From Echinometra lucunter (taxonomy: Eukaryota > Echinodermata > Echinoidea > Camarodonta > Echinometridae): a stretch of DNA of 64,000 bases. The notes beneath the pieces were generated by a model that saw only the letters and a program-made list of their open reading frames with translations, made no database searches and was not told the origin of the DNA. The stretch is from positions 23,867,776 to 23,931,775 of the forward strand of contig CM057154.1 of assembly GCA_029962745.1 (NCBI GenBank), written 5' to 3'. Both the position numbers and the translations under genes were made by a program. Shown one piece after another: positions 55,501-62,922 of the stretch; the first letter of the stretch is position 1, and each line of letters opens with the position of its first letter.

Positions 55501-56640
55501 AAGGGGTGCGTGAAACGCGTGAACTTATATATTCGCGTTGTAATGAGCGCATTAGTTTGCACTTAGTTTCTTGCTTTAATTCAGATAAATTATGATGATG
55601 TGACAGAATTATTTGTGCAAATCATCTATGATATTATCGCAGACAATTGCCAAATTTCTCCAACCGAGGCAAAAATTCTTTCGAAATGTTGTTTCAGGAA
55701 TAAAAGCAGGGTTTATTGGATCTCGTTATCCCCCTCATTCCAACCAAAAACATTTATGAGCGAGAAAAATTGCTGCCATGACATACCGCATGCAAAGTTA
55801 AAACACCTCCCACCCTGTTTTATCTCATGAGCATGAAATGCCAAGCGGAAAGAGTTAAAACAGGAGATAAAACGGTCTTCAGAATACCGTGTTATTACAT
55901 ATGGTATTTTTACGCGCTTGCGCATGACTTGCGCCAGGCATGCAAGGTAAGATGTGCGGTTACAAAGATAAAACAAAACTTAAAACAAAAGTTAAAACAG
56001 AGAAAAAACAGTGTTCAGAATACCAATTTGCTAAAACAGACTTAAAACAGAGTTAAAACAGTCTCAGAATACCACCCTTGGTTCTTTCTTAATAACATTA
56101 AAATAATAGTTAATAAATGTCTACATTCCTGGAAAAAGTAACAGTTGCTGACACCTCATTTCTAATCAGTTTTATTTATAATGAAAAGTAATATTAGTCT
56201 CCCATAACACATTTCTGATTTATCCCAAGAATGAAGACCAAGTGCACACACACAAAAATTTATTCATCACGAACATCTCATCTGCATGGCTGGTAATCCC
56301 TGAATGCTTCAAGTTTAACTTAGGCCTTTAACTGTTTAACATTCACTAACACTAGTCATGCTAGTAGTGACAGTAGTTAGACACGTAGCATGCATGCATA
56401 CGATTACAAGCTCATGGATGCCCATCAGTCACTTCACTCAATGCAGTGCACACAAAACAAAACGCATTTCGTACATAGCACATTCAAACATGTGTAGAAC
56501 ACAATCAAATGCATAATTTACCTTCACAATACAGGCGCTGTGCGACCTGCACTGCCGAAGGCTTGCGTGGCTGCCTTCTTCAAAAACTTGGCTGGTTCTT
56601 TAACTAGAACAGCCCCACGACTACCGGAAAGATGTCAGAA
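38099..56640 (-). CDS. EIF4ENIF1: EIF4ENIF1 (4E-T), eIF4E transporter, 20 coding exons
   Basis: Coding exons, 5' to 3': 53725-53589 (ATG at 53717), 53131-53058, 52010-51892, 51191-50763, 50115-49981, 49435-49287, 48879-48708, 48354-48133, 47546-47373, 46505-46210, 45854-45475, 45053-44786, 44148-43920, 43324-43012, 42639-42363, 41896-41737, 41363-40846, 39670-39527, 39031-38857 and 38475-38099. A 5' UTR exon ends at 56522. The sum is 4740 nt, 1579 aa; human is about 985. Landmarks: eIF4E-binding YSGDELW, then [54 protein letters not shown] (DDX6-binding region), [23 protein letters not shown] and C-terminal [13 protein letters not shown]. 4E-T represses translation and shields deadenylated mRNA in P-bodies. 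The extra length is mostly Gln/Pro-rich C-terminal sequence. Confidence 0.93.
39001..39045 (-). repeat. Exon 19 acceptor segment, one arm of a 45-bp perfect inverted repeat
   Basis: Comprises the last 14 nt of intron 18 (ending TTATACAG) and the first 31 nt of exon 19. It is exactly reverse-complemented at 39821-39865, with mismatches immediately outside both ends. Confidence 0.95.
39190..39600 (-). repeat. Decayed tandem copies of the EIF4ENIF1 exon 18 donor region
   Basis: The live exon end (GAATAAATTGACTCACCTGT plus GAACTGTGGTGGTGGTACC, plus strand, from about 39,511) is echoed at about 39,402, 39,296 and 39,196, with GAATGGATTGACTGACCTG- and GAACTGTGGTG-like phrases. Spacing is near 107 bp. 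The copies have lost the coding frame and most of the donor (CTCACC changed to CAGACT or CTGACC). Confidence 0.75.
39737..39818. repeat. (TA)n microsatellite
   Basis: About 40 TA units in EIF4ENIF1 intron 17, adjoining the inverted acceptor copy; a shorter tract follows at 39,866-39,895. Confidence 0.95.
39821..39865 (+). repeat. Inverted copy of the exon 19 acceptor inside intron 17
   Basis: The plus strand here reads TGTGTTTTATACAGAACATG and continues for 45 bp identical to the sense sequence of the exon 19 start. It sits between two (TA)n tracts (about 39,737-39,818 and 39,866-39,895), which may have promoted the inversion. In the pre-mRNA it is antisense to the acceptor. Confidence 0.95.
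39930..40512 (+). mobile_element. 5'-truncated LINE 3' end with (GAT)n tail
   Basis: The frame at 40175-40375 reads [20 protein letters not shown] and then [18 protein letters not shown], the RRWxGHVxR...GRPRxTW signature at the C-terminus of many LINE reverse transcriptases. The sequence ends in about 13 GAT repeats (about 40,470-40,510), consistent with a LINE tail. It lies antisense in EIF4ENIF1 intron 17. Confidence 0.75.
40846..45854 (-). CDS. EIF4ENIF1: EIF4ENIF1 coding exons 11-17 (Gln/Pro/Met-rich middle)
   Basis: Exons 45854-45475, 45053-44786, 44148-43920, 43324-43012, 42639-42363, 41896-41737 and 41363-40846. They carry [88 protein letters not shown], and the well-conserved [18 protein letters not shown] (human [17 protein letters not shown]). 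Exons 15 and 17 are dominated by glutamine runs. Phases join without stops. Beyond PTSVIRKM the homology to vertebrates is low. Confidence 0.85.
45317..45427. repeat. (CAT/CAC)n microsatellite
   Basis: Imperfect trinucleotide array in the EIF4ENIF1 intron between coding exons 11 and 12, close to the exon 11 donor. Confidence 0.9.
46210..46505 (-). CDS. EIF4ENIF1: EIF4ENIF1 coding exon 10 (full-length member of the duplicated pair)
   Basis: Encodes [40 protein letters not shown] and [16 protein letters not shown]. The human counterpart runs from LSVEEVEAGLKG to MTAFNKLVSTMKASG, so this is the ancestral copy. Acceptor GTTACAG|TG, donor TCAGAG|GTGAGT. Confidence 0.85.
46849..47337. mobile_element. 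TA-flanked MITE with an internal ~21-bp minisatellite
   Basis: The left arm TGGTGGCCCTGAAGTACACT and the right arm (reverse complement TGGTGGCCCTGTAGTACGCT) are inverted with two mismatches and are flanked by TA. Between them, about 46,920-47,240 holds some fifteen diverged units near GAAATTCATGACCCGTGATG(C). It lies in the intron between the two duplicate exons. Confidence 0.8.
47373..47546 (-). CDS. EIF4ENIF1: EIF4ENIF1 coding exon 9 (duplicate exon, symmetric phase 1-1)
   Basis: 174 nt encoding [20 protein letters not shown] and then [33 protein letters not shown], with acceptor TTGATAG|TG and donor CACAAAA|GTATGT. It closely matches the next exon ([20 protein letters not shown]). Exon length is a multiple of three and both ends are phase 1, so it can be included or skipped without shifting frame. 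It lacks the downstream [16 protein letters not shown] part. Confidence 0.75.
47690..47820. mobile_element. Short repeat with ACCATGGT palindromes
   Basis: Contains CAATTTAGTCCACAACGGAG, then TTTAGACCATGGTTTAGACC and GAACTCAGGCC. A related copy (CACTTTAGTCCACTGCGAAG, GGTTTAGACCATGGTTTA, AATTCAGGCC) lies at about 52,910-52,990. Both are in EIF4ENIF1 introns; probably one MITE family. Confidence 0.5.
47845..48080 (-). mobile_element. tRNA-derived SINE
   Basis: On the minus strand the head has an A-box-like GTGGTCCATTAGTGAAAGC (about 48068-48050) and a B box GGGTTCAATCC (about 48024-48014), spaced as in a tRNA gene, followed by a non-tRNA body. It is too diverged in its stems to be a functional tRNA. 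Confidence 0.55.
48133..49435 (-). CDS. EIF4ENIF1: EIF4ENIF1 coding exons 6-8
   Basis: Exon 49435-49287 has [15 protein letters not shown] (human DFDFNEFFNLDKV). Exon 48879-48708 has [18 protein letters not shown] and [12 protein letters not shown] (human RFSRWFSNPSRSGSRSS then STPHEELE). Exon 48354-48133 has [20 protein letters not shown] and ends KTVVKQK in phase 1. Confidence 0.85.
49981..50115 (-). CDS. EIF4ENIF1: EIF4ENIF1 coding exon 5: DDX6-binding region
   Basis: Encodes [20 protein letters not shown] and then [16 protein letters not shown]; in human the equivalent EPEWFSAGPTSQSETIELTG segment (Cup homology domain) binds the helicase DDX6. The acceptor is TACCCAG|AC and the donor AAGGC|GTGAGT. 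A dead tandem copy lies immediately upstream at 50,171-50,345. Confidence 0.9.
50171..50345 (-). pseudogene. Dead tandem copy of the EIF4ENIF1 DDX6-binding exon
   Basis: Reading minus, ACCCAG is followed by AATATCGTCC and then codons giving [13 protein letters not shown], a stop, [13 protein letters not shown] and a donor-like GTGAGT. Relative to the live exon there is a TAG near the start and a TAA after TSQ. Flanking intron sequence is duplicated too (unit about 173 bp), so this is a genomic tandem duplication, not a retrocopy. The acceptor and a donor-like site persist. Confidence 0.85.
50763..52010 (-). CDS. EIF4ENIF1: EIF4ENIF1 coding exons 3-4: Cup-homology blocks and Arg/Asp repeat
   Basis: Exon 52010-51892 encodes [20 protein letters not shown]. 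Exon 51191-50763 encodes [20 protein letters not shown], then [10 protein letters not shown], then a long Arg-Asp/Glu dipeptide tract ([12 protein letters not shown] and [14 protein letters not shown]) ending GFSRYFNRQ. The human protein has a shorter RD-rich segment in the same place, near its nuclear localisation signal. Confidence 0.9.
52815..52990. mobile_element. Second copy of the ACCATGGT-type MITE
   Basis: Starts near GGTCCGTATTCACTAAAAAG, has CCAAT at about 52,886 and the TTTAGTCCAC and GGTTTAGACCATGG phrases shared with the element at 47,690. It lies in an EIF4ENIF1 intron. Confidence 0.45.
53058..53725 (-). CDS. EIF4ENIF1: EIF4ENIF1 coding exons 1-2: eIF4E-binding motif split by an intron
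   Basis: Exon 53725-53589 starts 8 nt before ATG 53717 ([20 protein letters not shown]) and ends KKIKWQYSG in phase 0. Exon 53131-53058 continues [20 protein letters not shown]. The junction therefore cuts the canonical YxxxxL-hydrophobic motif into YSG and DELW. In human 4E-T the equivalent is YTKEELL. Confidence 0.9.
53828..54180. mobile_element. Inverted-repeat element carrying tRNA-like A and B boxes
   Basis: The left arm GGTAGGCACTTTTGAGGCAA and the right arm (reverse complement GGTAGGCACTTTGGAGGCGA) match over about 34 bp with few differences. The interior has an A-box-like TGGTGCAGTGGTTAAAGC (53951-53968) and a B-box-like GGTACGAATC (54009-54018). About 353 bp; it lies in EIF4ENIF1 intron 1. 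Confidence 0.65.
55271..56077. mobile_element. 807-bp inverted-repeat element with internal AAAACAG/CTGTTTT repeats
   Basis: The left end GGGTGGTATTCTGAACACCG and the right end (reverse complement GGGTGGTATTCTGAGACTGT) are inverted. GGTATTCTGAGAACTG near 55,370 and CAGAATACCGTG near 55,880 are further internal ends, suggesting nested copies. CCAAT occurs at 55,437 and 55,478. No transposase. Confidence 0.65.
56522..56640 (-). other. EIF4ENIF1: EIF4ENIF1 5' UTR exon and promoter side
   Basis: Reading minus, the exon ends TATTGTGAAG|GTAAAT at 56522, a good donor with no usable ATG upstream in frame. The coding start lies in the next exon. The right boundary is approximate; sequence to about 56,950 is the likely promoter. 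No TATA box seen. Confidence 0.5.
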
Positions 56641-56949
56641 ATAACCTGCAAACTGCAAACTTTTCAAATGGTCAAAGAATGATATGACAGACAAAACATA
56701 GGGACATATGCGAAAGGTCAACTGCAAGAAAAACGGCGACAGAGCGCACACTGCTCACACAAACAAGATCCGCTGTACAAATTGAGCCGAGTCTTTTAAA
56801 TGAGTACCCGGATGTAAACAACTGCGTGTCAATGGGAAGGGGAAGGTGGGGGGGGGGGGCAGTCACTGTGGCTCTGGCGGTTTTGAAGGCAAAATATTGG
56901 ACATTCATGAAAATGATGATTGGTTCACTCCTCATCTCTTTTTAAAGTC

Positions 56950-57480
56950 ACCCTCTTTTTCCACTGCGGTTCACAACGAAATTACTTTGGCCTGATATAG
57001 GCCTATAGACCATTACAAAATGCCCCTCTGTCCAGTCCTGAAGTTAGTTTATATTCAGATGTAGGCAATATTTATTTCTTTCTTTCATCTTGATCTTCTA
57101 CTTCTACTAATATTCAACAAGAAAAACGGGTGATTATAACTCCCTCTTTTTTGTTTTTCTTGATTGACTGCAAGAGAATATGATGTGAGAGCGAACATTA
57201 ATTTCAGATATGGATAGGCCGCAGTATGCCGCTTCTGAACTTGAACGGCACTTTTAGAAACAAGTCCTAGCAACCCCCCCCCCCCCCCCGCCCCCTCGGT
57301 CCACCTTCATCCGTACGTCAGTGGAACTTCATGATCCGCCACTGTATGTAGGGGCATGACCTCGCAAATTCTCACCAACATACGAGTTGTTCAGCCGATC
57401 CTGATAACCTTTTACTTTTTTACTTTCATTTTGTCTGTGCATGCCCGGCACAAACAGATGAGTGTTTCAGGTGACAACCC
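56950..57480. other. Intergenic upstream of EIF4ENIF1
   Basis: A poly-C run near 57,272-57,289 is followed by GATCCGCCACTG, a phrase typical of repeat junctions. No gene is supported. Confidence 0.35.
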
Positions 57481-57481
57481 A

Positions 57482-57720
57482 CTTCACCGAAGGCCCGCGA
57501 GGCCGAAAATAGCAAATTGTAATCTATCATGTACACCGCTCTGACCAATTCCTGTGCCAGAAGGAAGTTAAACAAGTATTAGTGGACAGCGGAAAGTTTT
57601 TCATTGAAGGTGTGTGACATCCCGAAACGAGGACTAAACATGCTGAAGAAGACATAATTATTTTATAAACCGATAGCGATACGATAAGAGAAAAGTCGGC
57701 CTCGCGGGCCTTCGGTCAAG
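57482..57720. mobile_element. Short MITE with GC-rich terminal repeats
   Basis: ACCGAAGGCCCGCGAGGCCGA is present at 57486-57506 and exactly inverted at 57696-57716, with near-matching CTT(C/G) outside. The interior is AT-rich and non-coding. Confidence 0.7.
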
Positions 57721-58420
57721 AGGGCGGACCCCGCCTAGACAAAGACCATGTTGCACTTCATGGGGAATTGAGAAGTTTTTTAGTTTGCGTTTGTTCAACT
57801 GAAATATTCTATTTTTTTCTTAAAGATAATAGTAGATCTACTCTTCTAAGGATGTGAAGTAAATTTCCAACAAATATTTTTCGATGAAACTCCACGGTGT
57901 TAGAAATGTTAACGCCAAAATAAAGGAGAGACCGGGAAGGGGGGGGGCGGGGTGGGGAGATTTTCAAAGTTCAATATGTAGGCACCGACGTGCCTGGATA
58001 TCAATGTATTTGGATGACTGGGTGCCACTGCCAGCTCTCTTTGGCAACAGGGAAGTGCCAGCATAATACTAATGTTACATGTAGTTAATACTTTTTTAAA
58101 AGGGCTCAGAGAATCAAACTTTCGCACTTTTCGCTCCCGAGTCCAGCCTCTCTGTTGGTGGTCTGGCGTTTCTGCTGTCTGGACAGCTTGTAACGGCATT
58201 GTTATAGAAGTCCTTCCCCTTGGGTTTATTTTGGTTCCGGGGGACATCTCGATCGGTATCACTGTACTCCATTTCGGGGGTTCTTGCTCATGTAATTGTT
58301 ATAATTATGAATAATTATATGTACATGTCTACATGTAAACTATTACTTATATCTGCTTGTAAAGATTGTATGATGTATTGATTCTTCAATAAACACCCCC
58401 CCCAAAAAAAAAAAAAAAAA
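57721..58420 (+). other. Sequence ending AATAAA, C-run, A-run: possible retroposed or transcribed 3' end
   Basis: AATAAA near 58,390 is followed by about 8 C and then about 20 A. The short frames upstream are not recognisable. This could be the tail of a processed copy or of a non-coding transcript. Confidence 0.3.
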
Positions 58421-58789
58421 AAAAATAAAAAATCGCACTTATTTTCTTCCTGCTCTCTCTCCTTTTGTTCTACCCTCTCTTTTCGCCTAAACATCCATAT
58501 TTTTCATCAATCTCCACTCTTTCTGTCTTCAGCGACCTCGGTCTATTCAGTGGACAGAGCTTTTGTTTTTCACTAATGCATATTTGATCTTGTTATACTG
58601 GTTATCTCTCCTCAAGACTCTAAATGTACACACATTTTATCATACATGTAAATGTACCAGTATTCTTTGTTGAATGTGTGTTTTACCGTTAATAAATGAA
58701 TTAAATCAAATTGTTGTCGATTCTAACGGGTAAGTGGATATACTTTAGATATTAAATGGATGGATATGAAGAGTTTGAATGCAAAAACA

Positions 58790-59130
58790 GATATCCATCT
58801 TTATCAAATTGAGATATTAGCAATAAAGATCAAGATATATATATATACATGTATATATATCGTTATACATTTGTATTGTTGTATTTTTGTATTCTGTATT
58901 TTTTTTTTTTTTTTTTGGGGGGGGGGTATTATTATATTTATATTCTTTATTATGTACTACATGTATTATCATCACATGTATGTGTTGTACTCTCATACCC
59001 CAGAAGGGGGTCGTAAGAGCCAATAAATTCTATTCTATTCTATTCTATTCATTCTATTCTATTCTATTCTATTCCATTCTATTCCATTCCATTCCATTCC
59101 ATTCCATTCCATTCCATTCTATTCTAGAAA
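58790..59130 (+). repeat. Probable retroelement 3' end with pentanucleotide tail ATTCT to ATTCC
   Basis: After a T-run/G-run at about 58,898-58,927 and the phrase AGAGCCAATAAATTC comes an array of ATTCT units (from about 59,029) that changes to ATTCC units (about 59,075-59,120). The tail resembles the microsatellite tails of non-LTR elements. Confidence 0.5.
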
Positions 59131-61369
59131 AATAAAGAAAATAATAAGAAAATATGTGCTACTTTTCATCATACCTTCAACAATAAATGAACATGTATAC
59201 CTTGATATGTCATGACCAATATATCATTTGAAAGGTATTATTTCATACTATATAATGGCGACCTTACTTTAAAATTTTTTTAAATGGCATTTGTTTTTCC
59301 ATATAAACTCTTCAATCTTCATATATAGAAAGTGGGATGCCTCTTCAAGGATAGACTGATTGAAAGACAAAATAATGGCCATTCAAAACATGATTCAAAC
59401 TGCATCTTTTTGTTGAATTGGAAAGTACACGTACATGTATATTTACATGTAGTTTATTTCTGCAATTTTCCACACAGTGAAAGTGACATTCATTACAGCA
59501 TAACATATAATCAAACTGTTATTCATTGCAACATAAAATAAAACAAAATTAATTTCTTACCAATCTAATGGCAGTTTCATGTGAACGAAAACAAGAAGTA
59601 TTTATACTTTTAAGAAACTAGGTCATATATGCAATTTATGACAGGGAGTTGCAATAGGAAGACTATTTTCACCAATCAAAAGACCTTATTATACATCACT
59701 TTTCTGAAGTTGTTGCTCCAGAGTTTGGTAATCTCATGGTCTTGGTCTTATATAAAATGTTCAGAAAAACTGATCATGCAACTACATCTCGAAGTGTAAA
59801 ACCAATTCAACATCAATTTGATTTTTATAAGTCCACAAAGAAAAGATATGGTTTGACCTTACTCCCTCTCTCACACTACACATTTCCCCTCAATTTTTAT
59901 CTTTATTGCACTTTAGTATGGGTAACACAAAACTCCAATACATGTATAAAAAATTCTTTCTACTATATAAAACTCTACAAAGAGAGAACAGCAAATTGCA
60001 TGTATGGGCATAACATACATCCCTATGTTTTTCTGAAATAAAAAACAAAAAGTGATATATACATGTATGTATCAAATACATAAACGTGTACATGTACACC
60101 GAAGACACACAGCGTAAGATGGAATTTACTTTCATGAAAACAGGAAATGAAATAAAACATAGAAATATTGTTTGAATTCGATCATACGTCCACCTAAATA
60201 TTCCTCCTTGCACCTGACACTTTTGCAGAAACCATACTGATTAATACTGTACACCTGTACTGTAATCCTTTAGCTCTAGCATTAAATCCTTGTTATGAGG
60301 GAAAACATCAAGTCAGATGCTGTTGATCATGAAGGATGCAGTAAATCAGAATGCAACTCATTTACTGCTCATTTGATTAAAATCTATGGCCTAACTACAG
60401 GAGCTACCATCCAGTACATTACACTGGGTTAAGAATTTCGGAGCAGCAGAAATTGTCAAGAGAAGTTCTTAATTTACAACGCCATACAAAAAGCACCTTA
60501 GTCATAGCAGAACCATGGGACAAGATACCGCACAGCAATCCTCTCACATACCAATATCCTCACCTTTCATACATTTTCTTTCATGCTCATCTTGTCTCCC
60601 TTGAAGTTTCTACTATTACTGTATTTCATTTGACTCTGTGAGAAATTAATTTAATAGTCATTGCTAGTACCCAAACTCATCTTTAAACTTACATGTATTT
60701 TCATTGTTGTAGGCAGTCAAAATAGTTGTACAATGTTAATATGTTTAGAAAAAGAAAAGCTTGCTTGTGTCCCTCACTAAAAAAAAAATACAGATTTTTA
60801 AGGTTATCCAGGAACATTATAATTGCAGGAAAAAAACCCTGGCTAAACCTTTCCTCATGAAATTGTGGTTTATTACATTTTGGAAAGTTTAGTAGCACCA
60901 TAGTTAGTTAACCCATAGAGGTACAGTGTCACCTTTAGGAGACGCTTTTGCAGTATCTGTTGGTCCAGAATGTTGGGCAGTACATATCATACATGAGCAA
61001 AAAGAGAAAAATGCACTGAAGAATTTGAGCCCATTCCCATCGCCGTATGGTGTGGTGTTCTCGGATTAGAGCAGTTTAACTGTTACTCATTAAACTCCTT
61101 AAATTGGCAATGCAGTGAATAATACATAATCACTATTTCTGTGTTCAAATTGGCAATTTCTGATTAAATTTTACAATTATATTTCATTTTGGTTTATGTT
61201 ATATCCATATTTATTTTTTTCAAGCTATGTAAGCGTGGAAAAAAATAATTTTTATTGCCAATTTGAGGACTGAAGATGATTAATTTAGACCTCAAGAAAG
61301 CTCTGTACTGCTATGGGTTAAAGCAATACATGTACCAGGTATTTGTCTCTCCTGGGTGTGTATAAATGA
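59130..61369. other. Intergenic or 3' UTR of the minus-strand gene at 61,370
   Basis: No supported exon. The stretch is AT-rich with ACATGTA motifs. If the gene at 61,370 is real, part of this is its 3' UTR. Confidence 0.3.
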
Positions 61370-61528
61370 TTAACACCATGTAGCATTAGTGATGCGCATC
61401 TGTTCTGTAGAGCCCTTGATGTTGGCATGAGATCCTGGTTTAGGCCAGTCAGAGGGAGGCTCTGATCTCAGTTTCCACAAACACGGACTAGCCTTGGCAA
61501 GCTCGGCTTCTCTATGCTTCAAAGACTT
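61370..61528 (-). CDS. Terminal coding exon of an unrecognised minus-strand gene
   Basis: A clean acceptor (TTTTACACAG|AAG) opens 52 codons reading KSLKHREAELAKASPCLWKL, RSEPPSDWPKPGSHANIKGS, TEQMRITNATWC and a TAA at 61372-61370. The charged, proline-containing, stop-free sequence after a good acceptor looks like a genuine last exon. I do not recognise the family. Confidence 0.5.
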   Translation of the reverse strand, partial: KSLKHREAELAKASPCLWKLRSEPPSDWPKPGSHANIKGSTEQMRITNATWC

Positions 61529-62870
61529 CTGTGTAAAAGAACATTAGAATTCACAGACTCAACGAAGAAAGAAATGATCTAAAATCAAGGAAATCAAAAG
61601 AACAACCCCTTTAATATGATGTGATAATATGATGAAAGTTGCACAACATACAAATTCATAATTAAGACACTTAGAAATCCAAATCACAATCTAACTGCAA
61701 TACATTTAAAACCAAATACATGTAATCTGATTTTCCCTGTCCATAAGCATTATAAGTATTGCAGCACATGTACTTTACATATGTATTTTTGTCTCCGGTA
61801 ATTGAATTCCATGGGATTGGGGCCACTTTTGGGACATACCAGAACTAAAAAATGTGTCTCATTTTCATTCAACCTAGGTAAATATCTGCCAATAATGCCT
61901 CCAGTGCAAAAATGGTGTCCCACCAAGTTTACTTAATTCTTAAGAATCATGGTGCATTGCAATTTCAGACCAGAGAATCTAGTGCCAATCATACATAAAT
62001 GTAACATTCAACATCTACGTTGTGAAGATAAAACTATCAATTTGGGTTGCAATAAATGGATAAAAGATTTCAAATTCAAGTATGGATTATTATGGTAGGA
62101 GACCTACCTCACATTATATCAAAACTTAGCCAATACATGTACATGCATATGAATTGATAATACTAATAATAATATGCAACATATAGCGCTTAATACAAAT
62201 GTTTCTAAGCGCTGCATATCATTACCCCGGCTTTATGGGTCAATTTCAATGGGGACCAATTGCCAATAGGGACCAATTGGTTTTTAATGGGTCGATTTCA
62301 ATGGGTTAATGGGGACCCATTATGACATGAACAGTAGATTACATGGACATCATGTGATAAGTGCCCTAACCCGATGGAATGACCCCTCTTATTACTTTGG
62401 CCTCATTGCACGAGTCCCTCTTCAGACAGAGATCATAATCTTCTTTGAGCAGTGTGCAGTCTCTCCTCTCTCCATACACATAATAGCTGTGGAACTGACT
62501 CCCTAGAGCTGGAATTAATAAAGGAAAAGTGCTGCTAGACTCTCTAAAAACAGATACACAGTATGCAAAGTTCAAGAATGATATTGTAACATATCTTAGA
62601 ATTTAGATTCACTAATCATCAGACATTAAGTTTGAAATTTGTGTAAACTCTACATCAAATGAACTTCATGAACTCTAAACCCTTCAATCTAATGCCATAA
62701 ACAATACGCACACAAAATATGCTAAATACAGCAAATACAAGACAGACATTCTGTGGAAAGTCTTCAATGACCTGTTTATGGAGAATTAATCTGGATTGAA
62801 TGCTACACAGATCAACAAACATCTTAAATTTGTGGAACAAACATTTTCAAACATCAGAAAGAACACTTAC
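61529..62870. other. Intron of the unrecognised gene with a dispersed repeat
   Basis: Contains ATATAGCGCTTAATACAA near 62,181 followed by TAAGCGCTGCATATCATTAC, a repeat-like phrase, and a short-period GG(T/G)(C/A)AATGGG region at about 62,230-62,325. No exon seen. Confidence 0.35.
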
Positions 62871-62922
62871 ATTTACAATCCATCCATCTTTCAAAGTAAG
62901 TTTTGCACATCTCCTCAGGGTT
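62871..62922 (-). CDS. Possible internal exon of the same unrecognised gene
   Basis: A 52-nt segment is bounded by CCTGTACAG|AA and AAAT|GTAAGT. Two frames are open: NPEEMCKTYFERWMDCK, which would create a stop at the next junction, or TLRRCAKLTLKDGWIVN, which joins the 61,528 exon in phase 0 without a stop. The second is therefore preferred. Upstream exons would lie beyond 62,922 or outside the window. Confidence 0.35.

Noticed and set aside
58887..59135. 82-codon plus-strand frame with Phe/Ser/Ile repeats
   Set aside because: Made of a T-run, a G-run and a pentanucleotide microsatellite.
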